DNA from: a virus
Reading direction: 5' to 3' (one strand)
Virus record (IMG/VR): IMGVR_UViG_3300037882_002051
Span: 1-35,741 of that record
DNA: 35,741 nt
Position 1 is the stretch's first letter, and every line of letters starts with the position of its first letter. Both the position numbers and the translations under genes were made by a program. This document shows, piece by piece, positions 6,212 to 13,318 of the stretch. The notes beneath the pieces are model-generated. The model did not search any database, was not told the origin of the DNA, and worked only from the letters and a program-made list of their open reading frames with translations.

Positions 6212-6260
6212 ACGCTAAAGCGTCCTGCCCGCAGTGCTTCGCTCAGCGATGCAGGCGGGG
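6212..6260 (+). repeat. CTGAGCGAAGCACTGCGGG dispersed repeat, copy 2
   Basis: The reverse complement of the element at 2202-2257: ACGCT-AA-AGCGT hairpin, then CCTGCCCGCAGTGCTTCGCT, CAGCGATGCAGGCGGGG. The end hairpin differs from copy 1 on both arms but still pairs. Nothing else is seen between the terminator and the small membrane protein. Confidence 0.8.
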
Positions 6261-6318
6261 AACAACGTGCTTTTTCGAGCGGCCTTTGCTTTTTCCACTT
6301 CTGTGCTTGGATGGCTCC

Positions 6319-6507
6319 ATGAAAGCGCTGCTTTACATCATGCTCGGCTTCCTCATCACCTGCGCAGGCGGCTACGGTTTTTTCATGGCCCACACCAGCG
6401 GCCAGAAAGCCCTCACCTTCCTCAGCCTGTTGGCAGCCATGTCAGGCATCGTGCTTTTCTTCATCGGGCTGGCCAAGAACCACAAGGATCACACCCGCAG
6501 GCGCTAA
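6319..6507 (+). CDS. Small two-TM membrane protein (62 aa)
   Basis: A short rightward frame encoding two hydrophobic segments: LLYIMLGFLITCAGGYGFFM (about 3-23) and LTFLSLLAAMSGIVLFFIGLA (about 31-52), ending in a basic tail (KNHKDHTRRR) that would stay in the cytoplasm. The clean TM-turn-TM-basic-tail pattern supports a real protein. The ribosome binding site is weak, and the frame is open further upstream through repeat sequence, so ATG 6319 is the sensible start. It sits behind the repressor, where lysogenic-conversion or superinfection-exclusion genes are common; that role is inference. Confidence 0.6.
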   Translation: MKALLYIMLGFLITCAGGYGFFMAHTSGQKALTFLSLLAAMSGIVLFFIGLAKNHKDHTRRR

Positions 6508-6515
6508 ATCCTTCG

Positions 6516-7781
6516 TCATTGATTCTCTTCGCTCCCCTTCGGGCTCCCTTCGGTCGTCTGTCTCGCTTCGCTCGGCTCAGGTTTCGTCATTCCGATCTCA
6601 AACCATCGGTCCCCATCCTCCTTCCGCAGCGGCCGCCGGTAGCTCCTCCGAATCTCCCCCTCTGAATTCCCCGCCCACTCCGCCACCTGGCCGCGACCAT
6701 GCCCCTGCGCCAGCCGATACGAGATATACGAATGCCGCATCACATCTTGCGGCCATGCCTTGATCAGCCCCTTGTCCCGCAGCAGCTTCGAGAGAAACAC
6801 ATGGTCATCCGTGATCGTCCGAAACTCGCGACCCTCTAACAGCGCTCGCACATTCGCCGGGATCGGCACAAAACGCTGTTGCATCGTCTTCATCGCCACC
6901 TTCGCCCCGATGTCCAGATAGCCCCGCTCCCAGTCCCACATGCTCTCCTCCAGCCGCTGAATCTCAAACGGCCGGCAGCCCATCCAGCACCCCGTCACCA
7001 GGTAAGGGAGCGACTTCGGCAGCTCTTTTTGCACACACGCCAAGATACGCGTCGCCAGATCCACGCTCCAAATCTCCGGCACTGAATCCGCCTCCTTCCG
7101 GCGCTTCACGATCTCCCCCGCATGCGGTTCACCCCGCAGCAGCATCCCCCATTCCCGGCACCGATTGAGAAACGTCTTCCACGTCGCCAGCCGATTGTTA
7201 AAATACCGCGCCCCCGGCTCCGAGCCATCCGCATTCAGCCTCCCAATAAACGCCTCCAGCATCCCCGCCTCCACATCACACACCGAAACCCCGCCAAAGC
7301 GCCCCACACCCGCCTGCAGCTCCTTCCGCATCCCGCCGCGATACAACACCGCGGATCGCTCATGCAGCCTCAAAAACCGCTCCACCGCCACACTCACCGC
7401 CGCCCGGTCCAGCCTCCCATGCCCCGCCTTCAGATAGCCCTCACACGCCCTCACCACATGCTGAAAGCCACCCACTCGCGTCACCAGGTCCTTGAGCTGC
7501 TCCACCACTGCCGGCAGCGACCTCGCCCCGATCACCTCCTTCAGCCCATCCAGCGCCTCCGCCTCCAGGATCGAAACCATCCGCGACCCCGCTTTCCCCG
7601 CCAGCTCACGCACCTTCGCCCTCGCCATCTTCCGCGCCCCCTCCAACGTCACCGCCGTCGTCGAGCGACCCTTCTTCGCCTCTCGCCAAGTGATCGCGAA
7701 AAAGCCATTCGAGCGCGGTTTGATCCGCGCCGTCACGCCTCCATAGGCCACGACTTCGCCCTTCGTTTCAGCGGCTCCCAT
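6516..7781 (-). CDS. int: Tyrosine-recombinase integrase (421 aa)
   Basis: Catalyses site-specific integration and excision of the phage. The N-terminal 60 residues (GGVTARIKPRSNGFFAITWR) look like an arm-type DNA-binding domain, followed by a core-binding domain (about 125-225) and the catalytic domain (235-385). Visible catalytic residues are Arg270 (GCRPFEI), a Lys in AKVAMKTM (294 or 298), Arg349-His350 (DVMRHSYISY), Trp369 (AEWAGNS) in the His/Trp position and the nucleophile Tyr381 (RRSYRRP). The usual His three residues before Arg349 is Asp346. The last residues (EPSEARQTTEGSPKGSEENQ) are written by a 39-bp repeat also found at the end of another gene. No strong Shine-Dalgarno is seen. 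It is transcribed toward the small membrane-protein gene. Confidence 0.92.
   Translation of the reverse strand: MGAAETKGEVVAYGGVTARIKPRSNGFFAITWREAKKGRSTTAVTLEGARKMARAKVRELAGKAGSRMVSILEAEALDGLKEVIGARSLPAVVEQLKDLVTRVGGFQHVVRACEGYLKAGHGRLDRAAVSVAVERFLRLHERSAVLYRGGMRKELQAGVGRFGGVSVCDVEAGMLEAFIGRLNADGSEPGARYFNNRLATWKTFLNRCREWGMLLRGEPHAGEIVKRRKEADSVPEIWSVDLATRILACVQKELPKSLPYLVTGCWMGCRPFEIQRLEESMWDWERGYLDIGAKVAMKTMQQRFVPIPANVRALLEGREFRTITDDHVFLSKLLRDKGLIKAWPQDVMRHSYISYRLAQGHGRGQVAEWAGNSEGEIRRSYRRPLRKEDGDRWFEIGMTKPEPSEARQTTEGSPKGSEENQ
6540..6578. repeat. 39-bp exact repeat, copy 2 (in 3' end of integrase gene)
   Basis: Identical to 3164-3202. It is followed by a truncated copy of the AATGACGAAACC element (GGTTTCGTCATT, 6580-6591), so two repeat families are stacked in the integrase's final codons. 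Confidence 0.95.
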
Positions 7782-7978
7782 TACCCACTTTTACACACTC
7801 AACGGAGCCAGAAAAGGACAAAAACAGCCATTTTTAGCCAAACACCATCCACCCATAAAACCCTTCATTTCCCCTGCGTAGCAGGCCATAAATGAAGAGG
7901 TGGAGGCGAGGGGAGTTGAAGGGTTCGGGATTCCTAGTGAGAAGGGTTTCGGGTGGTGATTACACACGTTTTACACAC
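7782..7978. other. Integrase upstream region; attP candidate with inverted and direct repeats
   Basis: A 197-bp gene-free stretch, less GC-rich than its surroundings. TTTTACACACTCA occurs twice in the same orientation (7789-7801 and 7969-7981), bracketing it. In the middle is a 35-nt near-symmetric inverted repeat: CTTCATTT (7863-7870), CCTGC-GTA-GCAGG (7873-7885), AAATGAAG (7890-7897). A phage attachment site normally lies next to int and carries a core flanked by arm sites, so this is the best attP candidate in the window. The crossover sequence cannot be named without the bacterial site. Confidence 0.5.
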
Positions 7979-8299
7979 TCACGCTGCAGCGGGTGGGTCG
8001 ACACGTGTCGACCTGGTGAGAGGCTGGGTGACATCGATGGCGAGGACGTCGACGGGATCGGGGCCGAAGTGGGGATGTTGGCGCGTGAGGGGTTTGTAGC
8101 CGTTCCAGCGTCGTTTGAGGATGTGGCCGCTCCCACGTTTGGGATAGGCGCGGTAGAGCCAGATCTCGTCGAACTCGCGTCCCTCGATGCGGGATCTCCA
8201 GATCGAGGCGAGGCGATACTCTTCCTTTTTCTCGCCACGCAGAATGGCGTCGTAGTATTCCCGCTTGAGGTGGAGATGTAGCACGCGGGTTTTACTCAT
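7979..8299 (-). CDS. ASCH-domain protein (106 aa)
   Basis: The N-terminal half matches the ASCH (PUA-like) pattern: a first strand LHLHLKREYYDAILRGEKKE, then EYRLASIWRSRIEGREFDEIW and a strand WLYRAYPKRGSG, and later VDVLAIDV. ASCH domains are small RNA- or nucleotide-binding beta barrels found in many phages; some members act on nucleosides or RNA. The last residues (STRVDPPAAA) come from the 18-bp palindrome at 7996-8013 and look acquired. ATG 8299 overlaps the upstream TGA by ATGA, so it ends a four-gene chain with the endolysin candidate. Confidence 0.8.
   Translation of the reverse strand: MSKTRVLHLHLKREYYDAILRGEKKEEYRLASIWRSRIEGREFDEIWLYRAYPKRGSGHILKRRWNGYKPLTRQHPHFGPDPVDVLAIDVTQPLTRSTRVDPPAAA
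7996..8013. repeat. 18-bp perfect palindrome, copy 2
   Basis: Identical to 867-884 and 28121-28138. It lies in the 3' end of the ASCH gene, next to one of the 13-bp direct repeats upstream of int. Confidence 0.95.
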
Positions 8300-8619
8300 A
8301 CCGTGAAGAGTTCAGGCTGTTTGCTTTTCTTTTGAGCCTGGAAGGCTCGCCAATCGTTGATGAGGGTCACGACGGCTTCGCGGGTGGTCAGCTCGTTTGC
8401 GCCTGCTCGGAGGGCTTGCTGGCGCTTGCCGGGAGAGAGGTCGTAGTGCGGCATGATGCCGCCGCGTGGCTGAAACCAGGATCGTTTGAGGCCGATGCTG
8501 GCGGCGAACTTGTGGAGCGCATCGAGGTCGTCGGTGGGATCGCAGCTCAGGTGCGAGACAGTGGTCCAGTTCCAGCGCCGGTTCGGGATGCAGTCCTGTT
8601 GGAAATCGACGTAGATCAT
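8296..8619 (-). CDS. DUF4031 family protein (107 aa)
   Basis: The translation follows the DUF4031 pattern from its first residue: MIYVDF at the start, HLSCDPTDDLDALHKFAASI, GLKRSWFQ and PHYDLSPGKRQQALRAGA. The family is small, of unknown function and common in phages and actinobacteria. The conserved Asp and His residues suggest a metal- or ligand-binding site, but no activity is established to my knowledge. ATG 8619 overlaps the upstream TGA (ATGA); the frame is open to 8769, but the family start supports 8619. It is coupled to the ASCH gene. Confidence 0.85.
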   Translation of the reverse strand: MIYVDFQQDCIPNRRWNWTTVSHLSCDPTDDLDALHKFAASIGLKRSWFQPRGGIMPHYDLSPGKRQQALRAGANELTTREAVVTLINDWRAFQAQKKSKQPELFTV

Positions 8620-8864
8620 GCACCTTCGTTGGTTGCGCCTGGTTCGACCATCTCCATGCGGATGCCGCAGTCGATCTGGTTGACGAGGCCCATGCTGCGG
8701 GCGCTGGAGAGCCAGCCGGCGACGAGCTGCAGGTTTTCGTCCGTTGGTGGGATCTGGAAGCGCTGGCACAACGTGCGGGCGAACATGGCTTCAGTAACGG
8801 CACAACGGCGCTCAAATGCTTCGAGCTGCTCGGCAGTGGCTTGGATGCGGAGGATCTTGTTCAT
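8616..8864 (-). CDS. Small protein, unknown function (82 aa)
   Basis: A soluble protein with a helical first half (TAEQLEAFERRCAVTEAMFA) and a mixed second half. ATG 8864 overlaps the endolysin stop (ATGA) and its own TGA overlaps the DUF4031 start. No family is recognised. The phrase SSARSMGLVNQIDCGIRMEM near the C-terminus could be a strand pair. Its place between lysis and accessory genes gives no clear role. Confidence 0.65.
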   Translation of the reverse strand: MNKILRIQATAEQLEAFERRCAVTEAMFARTLCQRFQIPPTDENLQLVAGWLSSARSMGLVNQIDCGIRMEMVEPGATNEGA

Positions 8865-9406
8865 GCGTCGGCGAGGATGTAGGGGACGGTGGTCTGGTTG
8901 GCGCGTTTGAGTTCGGACTCGATGAGGGCGAAGAAGGCGGGCCATTGAGCGGGCGGAAGGGTCTGGCAGCCGAGGGAGCTGGTGGTGGTGAAGCCGCCGC
9001 GATGGATGTTGATACCGAACCATCCGGTTTCGTAGCCAGCCTGGTCTCGCAGGACGGTGACTGCGCCTGCCTGGACGAGGGCCTTGTAACGTTGGGAGGC
9101 CGGACGGCTCAGGCCGTGGATGCCGATCTTGTAGCGCCAGACGCCGGGCTGCAGGACGGCGATGGCTTGGCGGTGAATGCTGGGATCGACGTTGCCATTG
9201 AAGGTGACGAAGGCTGATGGGCTGATGATGATCAGGGCGTCGTCGTAGATGCCGCGATCATTGGTGCCTGGTTTGCCCATCGTATCACGATAGTAACCAC
9301 GCATGCCGATGATGGCGACGGAGTCGGTGACCTTGTGTTTGTGGAGGATCTGCTCGACGGCATTGCGATCAATCCGTGGCCGGGCGGGAGGAAGCATGGG
9401 GCTCAT
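8861..9406 (-). CDS. L,D-transpeptidase-fold endolysin candidate (181 aa)
   Basis: The probable cell-wall-active lysis enzyme. The C-terminal half carries the YkuD-like signature: His135 in FGINIHRGG and, seven residues after that motif, SSLGCQ with Cys147, which would be the nucleophile, matching the HG...SxGC arrangement of L,D-transpeptidases. An upstream strand-loop (YDDALIIISPSAFVTFNGN) and WRYKIGIHGLSR complete the fold. It lies just after the lipoprotein and holin candidates. It has no signal peptide, so it would depend on a holin. If the fold call is right, the enzyme would be a peptidase or transpeptidase-like hydrolase and not a lysozyme. The start ATG 9406 is 14 nt after a TTTGACA motif. 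Confidence 0.7.
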   Translation of the reverse strand: MSPMLPPARPRIDRNAVEQILHKHKVTDSVAIIGMRGYYRDTMGKPGTNDRGIYDDALIIISPSAFVTFNGNVDPSIHRQAIAVLQPGVWRYKIGIHGLSRPASQRYKALVQAGAVTVLRDQAGYETGWFGINIHRGGFTTTSSLGCQTLPPAQWPAFFALIESELKRANQTTVPYILADA

Positions 9407-9423
9407 GCTTCGAGGCTCATGTC

Positions 9424-9458
9424 AAAAAAAACGCCCGCTCCGGTGAGGGAGCGGGCGT
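9424..9458 (-). terminator. Intrinsic terminator after the lipoprotein gene
   Basis: On the minus strand an 11-bp perfect stem ACGCCCGCTCC / GGAGCGGGCGT with a 6-nt loop (9431-9458) is followed by eight T (A-run at 9424-9431 on plus). It lies between the lipoprotein and the endolysin genes, so it would limit readthrough from the structural genes into endolysin and integrase. Confidence 0.9.
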
Positions 9459-9529
9459 TGTGAATGCTGCGGCAGCTTCGGGAGGCCGATCACACGGCCT
9501 ATGGCGTATGGTGGTGTATAAAGAAGTGG

Positions 9530-9679
9530 TTACGGCTGGACGTTCTTCGGCTGCTTGGCGTTGAGGCCGTCCAGCACGACTGGCGCGGCGGCGTTGGTGG
9601 CAGCGATGGCGGCTTTTTGCCAGTCCACCGAGCAGGCGGACAAGGAGAGGGCGAGGGCGAAGAGAGAGAGGCGTTTCAT
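9530..9679 (-). CDS. Small lipoprotein (49 aa), lysis-cassette candidate
   Basis: A classic lipoprotein signal: basic n-region (MKRLS), hydrophobic core (LFALALSLSAC) and lipobox L-S-A-Cys16. The mature part is only about 33 residues (SVDWQKAAIAATNAAAPVVL and a polar tail). Small phage lipoproteins beside holins are often outer-membrane spanins (Rz1-like), and that would fit here, but no Rz partner overlaps it. I choose ATG 9679; the frame is open to 9853 without a signal-compatible start. Confidence 0.7.
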   Translation of the reverse strand: MKRLSLFALALSLSACSVDWQKAAIAATNAAAPVVLDGLNAKQPKNVQP

Positions 9680-9833
9680 GGGGCTGAAGGAATGATGATC
9701 GAGGATTGATGATTGCTGATTGTTGAAGGGGATCAGCGGACGATGAGAGAGCGGTGTCAAAAATCGACGGGGCGAACTGCCGCTCATCGAACTTCGCCGA
9801 GGCTCAGTCGGTGAGCTCTTTGTTCGCCCATGA
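9680..9833. other. Gap between holin and lipoprotein genes
   Basis: It holds a TTTGACAC motif (9755-9760 on plus, TGTCAA), runs of GATTGATGATT-like words around 9700 and the string GAGCTCTTTGTTCG near 9812-9825, which resembles a segment of the repeat block at 22790-22860. No convincing gene is seen. Confidence 0.6.
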
Positions 9834-10259
9834 CTACGAATGCTCCTTGGCATCGAGGGCTTCGACCTTGCGCTTGGCGATGCCGGCGAGGATGGGCACG
9901 GCGGACTGGAGAACGGTCCAGCTCAGAAGGGCGACGATGGCGCTGGTGGCGAGGATGGCATCGGTGAGGTCTGCCCAGCGAAGGTAACGGAGGAGCATGG
10001 GGGAGAACATGATGCCAGCCAGGGCGCTGGTGGTGAGCTTGGCGGCCAGTTCACGATTGGTTTTGACCTGGAAGAGCATGACGCTCATGACGGCTCCACC
10101 GAGGCTGCCTGCCACGCAGATGAGCCGCAGGCGATTGTCATCGACGAGGGAGAGCGCGGTGGTGGTGGTGGGATCAGGCAGCAAAGCAGCGCAGATGGCG
10201 CTGATGATGCCGAGACCGGCGGCGAGAACGATGGCGAAGGAGGTGGAGGCGAGGGGCAT
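9834..10259 (-). CDS. Holin candidate with four TM segments (141 aa)
   Basis: A hydrophobic protein with four likely TM segments: FAIVLAAGLGIISAICAALL (8-27), LICVAGSLGGAVMSVMLFQV (47-66), LTTSALAGIMFSPMLLRYL (75-93) and AILATSAIVALLSWTVLQSA (101-120), ending in a charged tail (KRKVEALDAKEHS). Length and tail fit phage holins, and it sits directly before a small lipoprotein and the endolysin candidate. Four TMs is one or two more than the common holin classes, so a different membrane role cannot be excluded. It follows the tail fibre gene after a 40-nt gap containing a GAATGAGGAATGA-type word repeat. Confidence 0.7.
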   Translation of the reverse strand: MPLASTSFAIVLAAGLGIISAICAALLPDPTTTTALSLVDDNRLRLICVAGSLGGAVMSVMLFQVKTNRELAAKLTTSALAGIMFSPMLLRYLRWADLTDAILATSAIVALLSWTVLQSAVPILAGIAKRKVEALDAKEHS

Positions 10260-10299
10260 GGCGGGAGGAATGAGGAATGATGAATGAGGAAGGACGAAA

Positions 10300-12135
10300 T
10301 CACTGAGGCGTCACGGTCTGAACGTCGTCGCCATTGAGGGCCGTGATCACCAAGCGGCAGCGGAGAATGGTTTGGGTGAGGGAGCTGGTGGCGTTGGCGC
10401 GGAGGAGGAGGTTGTTGCCGCTGGCGGTGGCGTAGTAGGTGACGGTGAGGGAACCGCCTGAGCTGTCAGCAACGGCGGCGGATAAAGCCGTGGCGGTAGT
10501 GGTGGTGAGGGTGCCTGCCTTGTTGACGGCGTTGAAGGTGACTTGGTTGGTGACGACTTGATGGTCGGTGCCATCGGAGGCCCAGACGGTGAGGACGGCG
10601 GTGCCTCCGACGACTTTGCCGGAGGGGAGGGCGATGGAGGCGACATTTGTGGCGGTGCCTTCGGTGAGGTTGACGAAGCGTCCGATGCTGCGGGATCTCT
10701 CTTGGGTGGTATTGGCGGAGGTGCCGCTGTTGCCACTCATGGAGGTGACGGTGATGACATCGCCACCATTCCCGGTGCCGGTGGAAAGGCTGCCGCCAAG
10801 GGTAAGATTACTGGCGGCGATGTTGGTGCCGCTGCCATCGGGGGATTTGATTTGCTGGCTAACGGGCGTGGCGCTGTCGAGTCCGAGCTGAAGGCGTCCG
10901 GCGGCCTCGCGACTGAGAATGACATCGAGCGAGCTGCTGAGATAAATAGGGCCGGTGACTTGCAAATTGGGACCTCCGATCACCGTGGCTCCACCTCCGC
11001 CGGGGATGATGCTGATGTTACCATTTGAGGTAAAGTTAAACGTGCCAGAGGCGGGGCCGGTGATGCCGCCGGAAAAGGTTTGGAGTCCGGTGAAGGTATT
11101 GGCTCCGAGGATGGCGGCGGTGCCGGTGATTTTGGAGGGAGTGATGCTTCCGGCGAGTTTGGCATCGGTGACAGCACCGGCGTCAATGGTCCAGGTGCCA
11201 CCGCTGGCGGAGACAGTGATGTCGCCCTTGTCGCCATCGGCGATGGTGGCGGAGGAGGTAGCCGGTGCCCAGGCGGTGCCGTTCCAGGCGATGACCTGGC
11301 CGGAGGTGGCGGAGGTTTGGGCGAGGCGGGAGAGGGCCAGGGAGCCGCTGGTGATGTTGCTGGCGTTGGTGGTGTCCGTGGTGGCGGAGGTGGCGAGGCC
11401 GGTGACATCGGCGGCGGTGATGGAGCCATCGCCCTGGCCGGTGAGGGCGAAGGTTTTGTTCGTGGCGGCATCGGGCCAACTGTGAGTGATATTTACGTTG
11501 GTGAAACCACCCGTAATCGTCATGCTGCCGTTCGTCGTGGTGTCGAAAAAGGTGAGCTGCTTGGTCTCTGGGTCTGCCTGAAAATAGGGAACATTACCGT
11601 CCGCGTTCACCTGGAGGGTGCCGCGTGTGTCCACGGCACCTTGGATGGTGCCGCCGGTTTTGGGGTAGTAGGTGCTGGCGGCGGTGGCGGCGGTGATGGC
11701 ATCGGCGATGCCGTAACCGGCGAGGGTGGTGGGGGTGCTGGTGAGCTTTGACCAGGCGAGGGAGGTAATCCACGAAGGGTTCGCATAGCTGCCGCTGAGG
11801 CTGGCGTAGGTGCTGGCGGCGGTGGCGGTGGTGAGGTAACTGGAGAGGCTGGCGGTGGAGGCTTTGAGGTCGAGCGCGGTTTGGAGATCCGTCTGGCTGG
11901 CGAGGGGGCCAGTGATGCTGCCCCAGGCGACGGAAGTGGAGGGGAAACCCGTGAGCGTGGCTCCAGTGACGTTAAGGGTGCCACCGCTTTCGATGGTGAG
12001 CGTTTTGCCGGTGGGGAGCTTGAGCGAATCAATGAGGCGATTGTTTTTGTCTTTGAGGACGGTGGTGGTCTGGGCAGTGGCGAGGGCGCAGGCCAGAAGA
12101 TAGAAGATAGACGATAGACGATAGGAGGAGCGCAT
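10300..12135 (-). CDS. Tail fibre-like protein with N-terminal signal-like sequence (611 aa)
   Basis: A Ser/Thr/Gly/Ala-rich, low-complexity protein typical of phage fibres. Trimerisation-type beta repeats run through it: WGSITGPLASQTDLQTALDL, TPTTLAGYGIADAITAATAA, YYPKTGGTIQGAVDTRGTLQ, then ADGDKGDITVSASGGTWTID and AVTDAKLAGSITPSKITG. The segment around TLAGYGIADA is a widely shared fibre repeat. The C-terminal 130 residues are less repetitive and may form the receptor-binding knob. Oddly, the N-terminus (YRLSSIFYLLACALATAQ) looks like a signal peptide and is encoded by a TCTATCGTCTATCTTCTATC word repeat. It precedes the lysis genes, the usual place for a fibre. Confidence 0.85.
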   Translation of the reverse strand: MRSSYRLSSIFYLLACALATAQTTTVLKDKNNRLIDSLKLPTGKTLTIESGGTLNVTGATLTGFPSTSVAWGSITGPLASQTDLQTALDLKASTASLSSYLTTATAASTYASLSGSYANPSWITSLAWSKLTSTPTTLAGYGIADAITAATAASTYYPKTGGTIQGAVDTRGTLQVNADGNVPYFQADPETKQLTFFDTTTNGSMTITGGFTNVNITHSWPDAATNKTFALTGQGDGSITAADVTGLATSATTDTTNASNITSGSLALSRLAQTSATSGQVIAWNGTAWAPATSSATIADGDKGDITVSASGGTWTIDAGAVTDAKLAGSITPSKITGTAAILGANTFTGLQTFSGGITGPASGTFNFTSNGNISIIPGGGGATVIGGPNLQVTGPIYLSSSLDVILSREAAGRLQLGLDSATPVSQQIKSPDGSGTNIAASNLTLGGSLSTGTGNGGDVITVTSMSGNSGTSANTTQERSRSIGRFVNLTEGTATNVASIALPSGKVVGGTAVLTVWASDGTDHQVVTNQVTFNAVNKAGTLTTTTATALSAAVADSSGGSLTVTYYATASGNNLLLRANATSSLTQTILRCRLVITALNGDDVQTVTPQ

Positions 12136-12158
12136 GGCGATGATGGAGGGGGAAAATG

Positions 12159-12890
12159 TTAAGCGAGCTTGAACCAGACTTTGGCGTTGGTGCTGGCGTG
12201 GAAGTCATCAGGGCGGATGATGTCGCCCGCTTCGTCTTCGGCATCGGTGGAGGCGGAGAGACGCCAGGTTTCGAGGCGCTGGTAGCCATCGACCTCGCGC
12301 ATGAGGTGGATGAGGGTGCGTGCCGCGAGTGTCGTGGTGGGGATGCCGTCGAGCTTCGTGGAGCCGCCACCGGTGAGGCCAGTGACATCGCGATGGTAGC
12401 GGATGGCGTAAACGGCGAGCCAGGCGAGGGAGCTGTCCGCTGTGGCCTCGGGCGCGGGATCTTCGGGCCGGTTGTAGGCGTTTTGGAAGTGGATGGGGAA
12501 GGCGATGCGGCCTTTTTCGCCATCGAGTTCATATTCGATTTCGGCACGCAGCTCAAAGGGCTGCCAGGGCTCTGAGGCGGCGTCGAGGACCGCGCGGAGC
12601 TTGACGCTATCGGCATCACTCCACTCGAATTTGTATTCGGCGGTCGTGCCGGTGCCGGTGAGGACGGCAGAGGTATCAATGAGGGCGGCGGCTCCGCTGG
12701 GGGCGTCTTTGGGCTTGATGACGCATTTGGCGGTGCCGGCATCGATCTCATGGACATCGGTGCCATTGAAGAAGACGGCGGTGATGGCGAGGCGGGTGAG
12801 GAGCGTGGCCTGGATGCTGGGGAGCAAGGAGCCGGTGAGAGCGGCGCGGGCGAGGCGGGCGCTGGTGTTGAGATAGACCTTGTTGGACAT
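12159..12890 (-). CDS. Tail or baseplate-region structural protein (243 aa)
   Basis: Unrecognised but with the look of a phage structural protein. The N-terminal part (MSNKVYLNTSARLARAALTG) leads into a beta-rich central region (AVFFNGTDVHEIDAGTAKC, EYKFEWSDADSVKLRAVLD, ELRAEIEYELDGEKGRIAFP) of the kind seen in fibre-attachment or BppU-like baseplate domains. The C-terminal half is mixed, ending NAKVWFKLA. It lies directly upstream of the fibre gene and may anchor it. The ATG follows a TTTGACAC motif by 14 nt. Confidence 0.65.
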   Translation of the reverse strand: MSNKVYLNTSARLARAALTGSLLPSIQATLLTRLAITAVFFNGTDVHEIDAGTAKCVIKPKDAPSGAAALIDTSAVLTGTGTTAEYKFEWSDADSVKLRAVLDAASEPWQPFELRAEIEYELDGEKGRIAFPIHFQNAYNRPEDPAPEATADSSLAWLAVYAIRYHRDVTGLTGGGSTKLDGIPTTTLAARTLIHLMREVDGYQRLETWRLSASTDAEDEAGDIIRPDDFHASTNAKVWFKLA

Positions 12891-12976
12891 CGCGGGAGGG
12901 CGCGTGTCAAAAACGGCGGGAGGCGGAGACTCAGAAGTCGGACGGGCTGCTGCGAAGCCGCGAAGCGAACCCCGAA

Positions 12977-13318
12977 CTACAAACAGGAGCGCATGACGAG
13001 CTTCAACAGCTCCGGGGCCTCGTAGAGCTGGGGGCGGGCGTCGTAGATCATCGCATCGGCGAGGGTGTCGTCATCGGTAACCATGGGAGCGCAGGCGATG
13101 GCGAGGCCGTGGAGGGTGCAGGCGAGCTGCTCAGCGAGCACGTCATTGAGGACGAGTCGCTGATTGGCAAAGGCGGGGCTCATGGTAGCCACGGGGCTGC
13201 CAGGCACATGGGCGAGCAGCCATTCACTAGCGGCAGCATCCCAGATGGTGTGGAAGCGGATGCCGGTGGCACTGAACTCGATGGTGCCGGGGAGCTTGGA
13301 AAGGCCGGGCGTTTTCAT
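12977..13318 (-). CDS. Distal tail-region protein, unknown function (113 aa)
   Basis: A small protein with no recognised family. It has a beta-rich start (GTIEFSATGIRFHTIWDAA), a central helix (LVLNDVLAEQLACTLHGLAI) and a helical end (YEAPELLKLVMRSCL). Its TAG stop is written by a truncated TTGTAGTTCGGG repeat (12970-12984). It overlaps the upstream Erv-like gene by ATGA, so the two are coupled. Confidence 0.6.
   Translation of the reverse strand: MKTPGLSKLPGTIEFSATGIRFHTIWDAAASEWLLAHVPGSPVATMSPAFANQRLVLNDVLAEQLACTLHGLAIACAPMVTDDDTLADAMIYDARPQLYEAPELLKLVMRSCL

Noticed and set aside
7915-7945. GGGTTCGGGATTCC, resembling a tRNA T-loop
   Set aside because: The flanking bases do not form a 5-bp T-stem and no acceptor or anticodon arm is present.
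9530-9853. Longer start for the lipoprotein (107 codons)
   Set aside because: The extension is Ser/Pro/Arg-rich, and a lipoprotein signal must be at the N-terminus, which fixes ATG 9679.
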